Source of the DNA: Odiellus spinosus
Taxonomy: Eukaryota; Arthropoda; Arachnida; Opiliones; Phalangiidae
Direction of reading: 5' to 3'
DNA: 64,000 bases
NCBI GenBank assembly: GCA_963920705.1
Contig: OY987225.1
Span: forward strand, 10,946,158-11,010,157
In this document: piece by piece, positions 51,921 through 62,216 of the stretch
How the letters are laid out: every line of letters begins with the position of its first letter
Position numbering within the stretch: position 1 is the first letter of the stretch
Program-made: the position numbers and the translations under genes
The notes under the pieces: generated by a model
The model's input: only the letters and a program-made list of their open reading frames with translations
The model's database searches: none
What the model was told of the DNA's origin: nothing

Positions 51921-53880
51921 ATGATTCGAAAAACATGATTCAAAAAACGTGATTCGAAAAACGTGATTCGAAAAACGTGATTCGAAAGGCGTGATTCGAA
52001 AAGCGTGATTCGAAAAACGTGATTCGAATAACGTGATTCGAAAAGCATGATTCGAAAAGCATGATTCGAAAAGCATGATTCGAAAAGCATGATTTAAAAA
52101 ACATGATTCGAAAAGCGTGATTCGAAAAGCGTGATTCGAAAAACGTGATTCGAAAAATGTGATTCGAATAGCGTGATTCGAAAAGCTTGATTCGAAAAAC
52201 ATGATTCGAATCGCATGATTCGAATAGCATGATTCGAATAGCATGATTCGAAAAACGTGATTCGAAAAACGTGATTCGAAAAGCGTGATTCGAAAAGCGT
52301 GATTCGAAAAACGTGATTCGAAAAACGTGATTCGAAAAGCGTGATTCGAAAAACGTGATTCGAAAAACGTGATTCGAAAAGCGTGATTCGAAAAGCTTGA
52401 TTCGAATAACATGATTCGAATAGCATGATTCGAATAGCATGATTTGAAAAACATGATTCGAAAAGCATGATTCGAAAAGCGTGATTCGAAAAACGTGATT
52501 CGAAAAACGTGATTCGAAAAGCGTGATTCGAAAAGCTTGATTCGAATAACATGATTCGAATAGCATGATTCGAATAGCATGATTTGAAAAACATGATTCG
52601 AAAAGCGTGATTCGAAAAACGTGATTCGAAAAACGTGATTCGAAAAGCGTGATTCGAAAAACGTGATTCGAATAACGTGATTCGAAAAGCGTGATTCGAA
52701 AAGCATGATTCGAAAAGCATGATTCGAAAAGCATGATTCAAAAAGCATGATTCGAAAAGCATGATTCAAAAAGCATGATTCGAAAAGCATGATTCGAAAA
52801 GCATGATTCGAAAAGCATGATTCGAAAAGCATGATTCGAAAAGCATTATTCGAAAAGCATGATTCGAAAAGCATGATTCAAAAAGCATGATTCGAAAAGC
52901 ATGATTTGAAATGCATGATTCGAAAAGCATGATTCGAAAAGCATGATTCGAAAAGCATGATTCGAAAAGCATGATTCGAATAGCTTGATTCGATTAGCTT
53001 GATTCGAAAAACATGATTCGAATAGCATGATTCGAATAGCATGATTCGAAAAGCATGATTCGAAAAACGTGATTCGAATAACGTGATTCGAATAGCGTGA
53101 TTCGAATATCGTGATTCGAAAAGCGTGATTCGAAAAACTTGATTCGAAAAACGTGATTCGAATAACGTGATTCGAATAGCGTGATTCGAAAAGCGTGATT
53201 CAAAAAATGTGATTCGAATAGCGTGATTCGAAAAACGTGATTCGAAAAACGTGATTCGAAAAACGTGATTCGAAAAACGTGATTCGAAAAACGTGATTCG
53301 AAAAACGTGATTCGAAAAACGTGATTCGAAAAGCGTGATTCGAAAAGCGTGATTCGAAAAGCGTGATTCGAAAAACGTGATTCGAAAAACGTGATTCGAA
53401 AAGCGTGATTCGAAAAACGTGATTCGAATAACGTGATTCGAATAGCGTGATTCGAAAAGCGTGATTCGAAAAACGTGATTCGAATAGCGTGATTAGAAAA
53501 ACGTGATTCGAAAAACGTGATTCGAAAAGCGTGATTCGAAAAACGTGATTCGAAAAAGGTGATTCGAAAAACGTGATTCGAAAAGCGTGATTCAAAAAAC
53601 GTGATTCGAAAAACGTGATTCGAAAAGCGTGATTCGAAAAACGTGATTCGAAAAGCATGATCCGAAAAGCATGATTCGAAAAGCATGATTCGAAAAGCAT
53701 GATTCGAAAAGCATGATTCGAAAAGCATGATTTGAAAAGCATGATTCGAAAAGCATGATTCGAAAAGCCTGATTCGAAAAGCTTGAATCGAAAAACCTAA
53801 TTCGAAAAGCCTGATTCGAAAAGCCTGATTCGAAAAGCCTGATTCGAAAAGCCTGATTCGAAAAGCATGATTCGAAAAGC
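51921..53880 (+). repeat. 1,960-bp tandem higher-order repeat, copy 2
   Basis: Markers at 52209, 52843, 53105 and 53491 and GCCTG cassette 8 at 53765-53860 correspond to copy 1. Rows compared by eye agree with few or no differences, which suggests a recent event. Confidence 0.93.
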
Positions 53881-54690
53881 ATGATTCGAAAAGCATGATT
53901 CGAAAAGCATGATTCGAAAAGCATGATTCGAAAAGCATGATTCGAAAAGCATGATTCGAAAAGCATGATTCGAAAAGCATGATTCGAAAAGCATGATTCG
54001 AAAAGCATGATTCGAAAAGCATGATTCGAAAAGCATGATTCGAAAAGCATGATTCGAAAAGCATGATTCGAAAAACATGATTCGAATAACATGATTCGAA
54101 TAGCATGATTCGAATAGCATGATTCGAAAAACATGATTCAAAAAACGTGATTCGAAAAACGTGATTCGAAAAACGTGATTCGAAAAGCGTGATTCGAAAA
54201 GCGTGATTCGAAAAACGTGATTCGAATAACGTGATTCGAAAAGCATGATTCGAAAAGCATGATTCGAAAAGCATGATTCGAAAAGCATGATTTAAAAAAC
54301 ATGATTCGAAAAGCGTAATTCGAAAAGCGTGATTCGAAAAACGTGATTCGAAAAGCATGATCCGAAAAGCATGATTCGAAAAGCATGATTCGAAAAGCAT
54401 GATTCGAAAGCATGATTCGAAAAACATGATTCGAAAAGCGTGATTCGAAAAGCGTGATTCGAAAAACGTGATTCGAAAAACGTGATTCGAAAAACGTGAT
54501 TCGAATAGCGTGATTCGAATAACGTGATTCGAAAAGCGTGATTCGAAAAGCATGATTCGAAAAGCATGATTCGAAAAGCATGATTCAAAAAGCATGATTC
54601 GAAAAGCATGATTCAAAAAGCATGATTCGAAAAGCATGATTCGAAAAGCATGATTCGAATAGCATGATTCGAATAGCATGATTCGAAAAG
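53063..54690 (+). repeat. Segment C1 of a 5,837-bp-spaced duplication
   Basis: Matches 58900-60541 at +5,837 bp (417 units minus one base). Shared markers are AATATCGTG at 53104, GCCTG cassette 8 (signature at 53781), a long uninterrupted canonical run (53865-54064), GATTTAAAAAACATG near 54290 and a 13-bp unit at 54404. It overlaps the end of the 1,960-bp copy 2. Confidence 0.9.
53765..53860 (+). repeat. GCCTG cassette 8
   Basis: Copy of the compact cassette with its signature at 53781, 1,960 bp after cassette 7 and 5,837 bp before cassette 9. It is followed by about fifteen consecutive canonical GCATG units. Confidence 0.92.
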
Positions 54691-54954
54691 CATGATTCGA
54701 AAAACGTGATTCGAATAACGTGATTCGAATAGCGTGATTCGAAAAGCGTGATTCGAAAAACGTGATTCGAAAAACGTGATACGAAAAACGTGATTCTAAA
54801 AGCGTGATTCGAAAAACGTGACTCCAAAAACGTGATTCGAATAACGTGATTCGAAAAACGTGATTCGAATAGCGTGATTCGAAAAACGTGATTCGAAAAA
54901 CGTGATTCGAAAAACGTGATTCGAAAAACGTGATTCGAAAAGCGTGATTCGAAA

Positions 54955-55740
54955 AGCGTGATTCGAAAAACGTGATTCGAAAAACGTGATTCGAAAAGCG
55001 TGATTCGAAAAACGTGATTCGAAAAACGTGATTCGAAAAACGTGATACGAAAAACGTGATTCTAAAAGCGTGATTCGAAAAACGTGACTCCAAAAACGTG
55101 ATTCGAATAACGTGATTCGAATAGCGTGATTCGACAAGCGTGATTCGAAAAACGTAATTCGAATAGCGTGATTCGAAAAACGTGATTCGAAAAACGTGAT
55201 TCGAAAAACGTGATTCGAAAAACGTGATTCGAAAAACGTGATTCGAAAAGCGTGATTCGAAAAGCGTGATTCGAAAAGCGTGATTCGAAAAGCGTGATTC
55301 GAAAAACGTGATTCGAAAAACGTGATTCGAATAGCGTGATTCGAAAAGGTTGATTCGAAAAACATGATTCGAATAACATGATTCGAATAGCATGATTCGA
55401 ATAGCATGATTCGAAAAACATGATTCGAAAAACATGATTCGAAAAACGTGATTCGAATAGCATGATTCGAAAAACATGATTCGAAAAACATGATTCGAAA
55501 AACGTGATTCGAAAAGCGTGATTCGAAAAGCGTGATTCGAAAAATGTGACTCGAAAAACGTGATTCGAAAAGCGTGATTCGAAAAACGTGATTCGAATAA
55601 CGTGATTCGAATAGCGTGATTCGAAAAGCGTGATTCGAAAAACGTGATTCGAATAGCGTAATTCGAAAAACGTGATTCGAAAAACGTGATTCGAAAAACG
55701 TGATTCGAAAAGCGTGATTCGAAAAACGTGATTCGAAAAA
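54955..55740 (+). repeat. 1,680-bp higher-order repeat, copy 1
   Basis: Aligned with 56635-57420 at exactly 1,680 bp (120 units). Markers are GATACG at 55044, GTGACTCCAAAAACG at 55084, GACAAGCG near 55134, AACGTAATTC near 55153 and AAAAGGTTG near 55346. I see only isolated differences, such as AATGTGACTC here against AACGTGACTC near 57216. The continuation 55741-56077 matches 57841-58177 at +2,100. Confidence 0.93.
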
Positions 55741-56634
55741 CGTGATTCGAAAAGCGTGATTCGAAAAGCTTGATTCGAAAAACATGATTCGATTAACATG
55801 ATTCGAATAGAATGATTCGAAAAACATGATTCGAAAAACATGATTCGAAAAACGTGATTCGAAAAGCGTGATTCGAAAAGCGTGATTCGAAAAACGTGAT
55901 TCGAATAGCGTGATTAGAAAAACGTGATTCGAAAAACGTGATTCGAAAAGCGTGATTCGAAAAACGTGATTCGAAAAAGGTAATTCGAAAAACGTGATTC
56001 GAAAAGCGTGATTCCAAAAACGTGATTCGAAAAACGTGATTCGAAAAGCGTGATTCGAAAAGCTTGATTCGAAAAACGTGATTCGAAAAACGTGATCCGA
56101 AAAACGTGATTCGAATAGCGTGATTCGAATAACGTGATTCGAAAAGCGTGATTCGAAAAGCATGATTCGAAAAGCATGATTCGAAAAGCATGATTCAAAA
56201 AGCATGATTCGAAAAGCATGATTCAAAAAGCATGATTCGAAAAGCATGATTCGAAAAGCATGATTCGAATAGCATGATTCGAATAGCATGATTCGAAAAG
56301 CATGATTCGAAAAACGTGATTCGAATAACGTGATTCGAATAGCGTGATTCGAAAAGCGTGATTCGAAAAACGTGATTCGAAAAACGTGATTCGAAAAGCG
56401 TGATTCGAAAAACGTGATTCGAAAAACGTGATACGAAAAACGTGATTCTAAAAGCGTGATTCGAAAAACGTGACTCCAAAAACGTGATTCGAATAACGTG
56501 ATTCGAATAGCGTGATTCGACAAGCGTGATTCGAAAAACGTAATTCGAATAGCGTGATTCGAAAAACGTGATTCGAAAAACGTGATTCGAAAAACGTGAT
56601 TCGAAAAACGTGATTCGAAAAACGTGATTCGAAA

Positions 56635-57420
56635 AGCGTGATTCGAAAAACGTGATTCGAAAAACGTGATTCGAAAAGCGTGATTCGAAAAACGTGATTC
56701 GAAAAACGTGATTCGAAAAACGTGATACGAAAAACGTGATTCTAAAAGCGTGATTCGAAAAACGTGACTCCAAAAACGTGATTCGAATAACGTGATTCGA
56801 ATAGCGTTATTCGACAAGCGTGATTCGAAAAACGTAATTCGAATAGCGTGATTCGAAAAACGTGATTCGAAAAACGTGATTCGAAAAACGTGATTCGAAA
56901 AACGTGATTCGAAAAACGTGATTCGAAAAGCGTGATTCGAAAAGCGTGATTCGAAAAGCGTGATTCGAAAAGCGTGATTCGAAAAACGTGATTCGAAAAA
57001 CGTGATTCGAATAGCGTGATTCGAAAAGGTTGATTCGAAAAACATGATTCGAATAACATGATTCGAATAGCATGATTCGAATAGCATGATTCGAAAAACA
57101 TGATTCGAAAAACATGATTCGAAAAACGTGATTCGAATAGCATGATTCGAAAAACATGATTCGAAAAACATGATTCGAAAAACGTGATTCGAAAAGCGTG
57201 ATTCGAAAAGCGTGATTCGAAAAACGTGACTCGAAAAACGTGATTCGAAAAGCGTGATTCGAAAAACGTGATTCGAATAACGTGATTCGAATAGCGTGAT
57301 TCGAAAAGCGTGATTCGAAAAACGTGATTCGAATAGCGTAATTCGAAAAACGTGATTCGAAAAACGTGATTCGAAAAACGTGATTCGAAAAGCGTGATTC
57401 GAAAAACGTGATTCGAAAAA
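56635..57420 (+). repeat. 1,680-bp higher-order repeat, copy 2
   Basis: Carries the copy 1 markers with GATACG at 56724, GTGACTCC at 56764 and AAAAGGTTG near 57026. A GCGTTATTC unit near 56807 is private to this copy. Its end is the first half of the identical 420-bp pair, which explains why the downstream offset changes from 1,680 to 2,100 bp. Confidence 0.93.
57001..57420 (+). repeat. 420-bp identical tandem duplication, copy 1
   Basis: 30 units. Compared row by row with 57421-57840, I find no base difference, across rare variants such as AAAAGGTTG, AACGTGACTC and AATAGCGTAATTC. The same 420 bp is present once only in the 1,680-bp copy 1 (55321-55740), with one visible difference. Confidence 0.95.
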
Positions 57421-57840
57421 CGTGATTCGAATAGCGTGATTCGAAAAGGTTGATTCGAAAAACATGATTCGAATAACATGATTCGAATAGCATGATTCGA
57501 ATAGCATGATTCGAAAAACATGATTCGAAAAACATGATTCGAAAAACGTGATTCGAATAGCATGATTCGAAAAACATGATTCGAAAAACATGATTCGAAA
57601 AACGTGATTCGAAAAGCGTGATTCGAAAAGCGTGATTCGAAAAACGTGACTCGAAAAACGTGATTCGAAAAGCGTGATTCGAAAAACGTGATTCGAATAA
57701 CGTGATTCGAATAGCGTGATTCGAAAAGCGTGATTCGAAAAACGTGATTCGAATAGCGTAATTCGAAAAACGTGATTCGAAAAACGTGATTCGAAAAACG
57801 TGATTCGAAAAGCGTGATTCGAAAAACGTGATTCGAAAAA
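57421..57840 (+). repeat. 420-bp identical tandem duplication, copy 2
   Basis: Identical to the preceding 420 bp by eye. At 57841 the sequence returns to the order seen after 55740 in the related segment, so this copy is the insertion. It is the most recent rearrangement that can be recognised in the window, unless it is an assembly duplication. Confidence 0.95.
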
Positions 57841-58899
57841 CGTGATTCGAAAAGCGTGATTCGAAAAGCTTGATTCGAAAAACATGATTCGATTAACATG
57901 ATTCGAATAGAATGATTCGAAAAACATGATTCGAAAAACATGATTCGAAAAACGTGATTCGAAAAGCGTGATTCGAAAAGCGTGATTCGAAAAACGTGAT
58001 TCGAATAGCGTGATTAGAAAAACGTGATTCGAAAAACGTGATTCGAAAAGCGTGATTCGAAAAACGTGATTCGAAAAAGGTAATTCGAAAAACGTGATTC
58101 GAAAAGCGTGATTCCAAAAACGTGATTCGAAAAACGTGATTCGAAAAGCGTGATTCGAAAAGCTTGATTCGAAAAACATGATTCGAATAACATGATTCGA
58201 ATAGCATGATTCGAATAGCATGATTCGAAAAACATGATTCAAAAAACGTGATTCGAAAAGCGTGATTCGAAAAACGTGATTCGAATAACGTGATTCGAAA
58301 AGCATGATTCGAAAAGCATGATTCGAAAAGCATGATTCGAAAAGCATGATTTAAAAAACATGATTCGAAAAGCGTGATTCGAAAAACGTGATTCGAAAAA
58401 CGTGATTCGAAAAGCGTGATTCGAAAAGCTTGATTCGAATAACATGATTCGAATAGCATGATTCGAATAGCATGATTTGAAAAACATGATTCGAAAAGCG
58501 TGATTCGAAAAACGTGATTCGAAAAACGTGATTCGAAAAGCGTGATTCGAAAAACGTGATTCGAATAACGTGATTCGAAAAGCGTGATTCGAAAAGCATG
58601 ATTCGAAAAGCATGATTCGAAAAGCATGATTCAAAAAGCATGATTCGAAAAGCATGATTCAAAAAGCATGATTCGAAAAGCATGATTCGAAAAGCATGAT
58701 TCGAAAAGCATGATTCGAAAAGCATGATTCGAAAAGCATTATTCGAAAAGCATGATTCGAAAAGCATGATTCAAAAAGCATGATTCGAAAAGCATGATTT
58801 GAAATGCATGATTCGAAAAGCATGATTCGAAAAGCATGATTCGAAAAGCATGATTCGAAAAGCATGATTCGAATAGCTTGATTCGAATAGCTTGATTCG
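57841..58899 (+). repeat. CGTG segment and J-module copy
   Basis: 57841-58177 matches 55741-56077 (GATTAACATG, AATAGAATG, GATTAGAAA, AAAAGGTAATTC and GATTCCAAAAACG units in the same order). A CATG/CGTG stretch follows, with GATTTAAAAAACATG near 58350, GCATTATTCG at 58736 and GATTTGAAATGCATG near 58797. Confidence 0.87.
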
Positions 58900-60541
58900 A
58901 AAAACGTGATTCGAATAACGTGATTCGAATAGCGTGATTCGAATATCGTGATTCGAAAAGCGTGATTCGAAAAACTTGATTCGAAAAACGTGATTCGAAT
59001 AACGTGATTCGAATAGCGTGATTCGAAAAGCGTGATTCGAAAAATGTGATTCGAATAGCGTGATTCGAAAAACGTGATTCGAAAAACGTGATTCGAAAAA
59101 CGTGATTCGAAAAACGTGATTCGAAAAACGTGATTCGAAAAACGTGATTCGAAAAACGTGATTCGAAAAGCGTGATTCGAAAAGCGTGATTCGAAAAGCG
59201 TGATTCGAAAAACGTGATTCGAAAAACGTGATTCGAAAAGCGTGATTCGAAAAACGTGATTCGAATAACGTGATTCGAATAGCGTGATTCGAAAAGCGTG
59301 ATTCGAAAAACGTGATTCGAATAGCGTGATTAGAAAAACGTGATTCGAAAAACGTGATTCGAAAAGCGTGATTCGAAAAACGTGATTCGAAAAAGGTGAT
59401 TCGAAAAACGTGATTCGAAAAGCGTGATTCAAAAAACGTGATTCGAAAAACGTGATTCGAAAAGCGTGATTCGAAAAACGTGATTCGAAAAGCATGATCC
59501 GAAAAGCATGATTCGAAAAGCATGATTCGAAAAGCATGATTCGAAAAGCATGATTCGAAAAGCATGATTTGAAAAGCATGATTCGAAAAGCATGATTCGA
59601 AAAGCCTGATTCGAAAAGCTTGAATCGAAAAACCTAATTCGAAAAGCCTGATTCGAAAAGCCTGATTCGAAAAGCCTGATTCGAAAAGCCTGATTCGAAA
59701 AGCATGATTCGAAAAGCATGATTCGAAAAGCATGATTCGAAAAGCATGATTCGAAAAGCATGATTCGAAAAGCATGATTCGAAAAGCATGATTCGAAAAG
59801 CATGATTCGAAAAGCATGATTCGAAAAGCATGATTCGAAAAGCATGATTCGAAAAGCATGATTCGAAAAGCATGATTCGAAAAGCATGATTCGAAAAGCA
59901 TGATTCGAAAAACATGATTCGAATAACATGATTCGAATAGCATGATTCGAATAGCATGATTCGAAAAACATGATTCAAAAAACGTGATTCGAAAAACGTG
60001 ATTCGAAAAACGTGATTCGAAAAGCGTGATTCGAAAAGCGTGATTCGAAAAACGTGATTCGAATAACGTGATTCGAAAAGCATGATTCGAAAAGCATGAT
60101 TCGAAAAGCATGATTCGAAAAGCATGATTTAAAAAACATGATTCGAAAAGCGTGATTCGAAAAGCGTGAATCGAAAAACGTGATTCGAAAAGCATGATCC
60201 GAAAAGCATGATTCGAAAAGCATGATTCGAAAAGCATGATTCGAAAGCATGATTCGAAAAACATGATTCGAAAAGCGTGATTCGAAAAGCGTGATTCGAA
60301 AAACGTGATTCGAAAAACGTGATTCGAAAAACGTGATTCGAATAGCGTGATTCGAATAACGTGATTCGAAAAGCGTGATTCGAAAAGCATGATTCGAAAA
60401 GCATGATTCGAAAAGCATGATTCAAAAAGCATGATTCGAAAAGCATGATTCAAAAAGCATGATTCGAAAAGCATGATTCGAAAAGCATGATTCGAATAGC
60501 ATGATTCGAATAGCATGATTCGAATAGCATGATTCGAAAAG
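58900..60541 (+). repeat. Segment C2 of a 5,837-bp-spaced duplication
   Basis: Copy of 53063-54690 with AATATCGTG at 58941, GCCTG cassette 9 (signature at 59618), a long canonical run at about 59701-59900 and the 13-bp unit at 60241. One additional AATAGCATG unit lies near 60520, after which the offset increases. Confidence 0.9.
59602..59700 (+). repeat. GCCTG cassette 9
   Basis: Last cassette in the window. Signature GCTTGAATCGAAAAACCT at 59618 with AATTCG and four GCCTG units, in the compact form shared with cassettes 6, 7 and 8. Confidence 0.92.
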
Positions 60542-61710
60542 CATGATTCGAAAAACGTGATTCGAATAACGTGATTCGAATAGCGTGATTCGAAAAGCGT
60601 GATTCGAAAAACGTGATTCGAAAAACGTGATTCGAAAAGCGTGATTCGAAAAACGTGATTCGAAAAACGTGATACGAAAAACGTGATTCTAAAAGCGTGA
60701 TTCGAAAAACGTGACTCCAAAAACGTGATTCGAATAACGTGATTCGAATAGCGTGATTCGACAAGCGTGATTCGAAAAACGTAATTCGAATAGCGTGATT
60801 CGAAAAACGTGATTCGAAAAACGTGATTCGAAAAACGTGATTCGAAAAACGTGATTCGAAAAGCGTGATTCGAAAAGCGTGATTCGAAAAACGAGATTCG
60901 AAAAACGTGATTCGAAAAGCGTGATTCGAAAAACGTGATTCGAAAAACGTGATTCGAAAAACGTGATACGAAAAACGTGATTCTAAAAGCGTGATTCGAA
61001 AAACGTGACTCCAAAAACGTGATTCGAATAACGTGATTCGAATAGCGTGATTCGACAAGCGTGATTCGAAAAACGTAATTCGAATAGCGTGATTCGAAAA
61101 ACGTGATTCGAAAAACGTGATTCGAAAAACGTGATTCGAAAAACGTGATTCGAAAAACGTGATTCGAAAAGCGTGATTCGAAAAGCGTGATTCGAAAAGC
61201 GTGATTCGAAAAGCGTGATTCGAAAAACATGATTCGAATAACATGATTCGAATAGCATGATTCGAATAGCATGATTCGAAAAACATGATTCGAAAAACAT
61301 GATTCGAAAAACGTGATTCGAATAGCATGATTCGAAAAACATGATTCGAAAAACATGATTCGAAAAACGTGATTCGAAAAGCGTGATTCGAAAAGCGTGA
61401 TTCGAAAAACGTGACTCGAAAAACGTGATTCGAAAAGCGTGATTCGAAAAACGTGATTCGAATAACGTGATTCGAATAGCGTGATTCGAAAAGCGTGATT
61501 CGAAAAACGTGATTCGAATAGCGTAATTCGAAAAACGTGATTCGAAAAACGTGATTCGAAAAACGTGATTCGAAAAGCGTGATTCGAAAAACGTGATTCG
61601 AAAAACGTGATTCGAAAAGCGTGATTCGAAAAGCTTGATTCGAAAAACATGATTCGATTAACATGATTCGAATAGAATGATTCGAAAAACATGATTCGAA
61701 AAACATGATT
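60542..61710 (+). repeat. CGTG segment related to 56.3-57.3 kb
   Basis: Contains GATACG at 60671 and 60965, and GTGACTCC at 60711 and 61005, the same 294-bp spacing as at 56470 and 56764. GACAAGCG and AACGTAATTC follow each. An AACGAGATTC unit near 60892 is private. The AAAAGGTTG unit seen at 55.3 and 57.0 kb is missing from the corresponding place near 61225. Confidence 0.85.
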
Positions 61711-61740
61711 CGAAAAACGTGATTCGAAAAGCGTGATTCG

Positions 61741-61978
61741 AAAAGCGTGATTCGAAAAATGTGATTCGAAAAACGTGATTCGAAAAGCGTGATTCGAAAA
61801 ACGTGATTCGAATAACGTGATTCGAATAGCGTGATTCGAAAAGCGTGATTCGAAAAACGTGATTCGAATAGCGTGATTAGAAAAACGTGATTCGAAAAAC
61901 GTGATTCGAAAAGCGTGATTCGAAAAACGTGATTCGTAAAAGGTAATTCGAAAAACGTGATTCGAAAAGCGTGATTCG
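61741..61978 (+). repeat. 238-bp tandem duplication, copy 1
   Basis: 17 units. Markers are AAAAATGTG at 61755, GATTAGAAA at 61875 and an AAAAGGTAATTC unit near 61938. The unit before the last reads GATTCGTAAA here and GATTCGAAAA in copy 2. Confidence 0.9.
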
Positions 61979-62216
61979 AAAAGCGTGATTCGAAAAATGT
62001 GATTCGAAAAACGTGATTCGAAAAGCGTGATTCGAAAAACGTGATTCGAATAACGTGATTCGAATAGCGTGATTCGAAAAGCGTGATTCGAAAAACGTGA
62101 TTCGAATAGCGTGATTAGAAAAACGTGATTCGAAAAACGTGATTCGAAAAGCGTGATTCGAAAAACGTGATTCGAAAAAGGTAATTCGAAAAACGTGATT
62201 CGAAAAGCGTGATTCC
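61979..62216 (+). repeat. 238-bp tandem duplication, copy 2
   Basis: AAAAATGTG at 61993, GATTAGAAA at 62113 and AAAAGGTAATTC near 62176, each 238 bp after copy 1. The end carries GATTCCAAAAACG as in related segments near 56014 and 58114. Confidence 0.9.

Noticed and set aside
55341-55360. AAAAGGTTG units (55.3, 57.0 and 57.4 kb) as late CATGGTTCG-type variants
   Set aside because: The G's are at positions 11-12 of the unit, not at position 1, so they are a different substitution. They do not extend the CATGG class beyond 43.35 kb.
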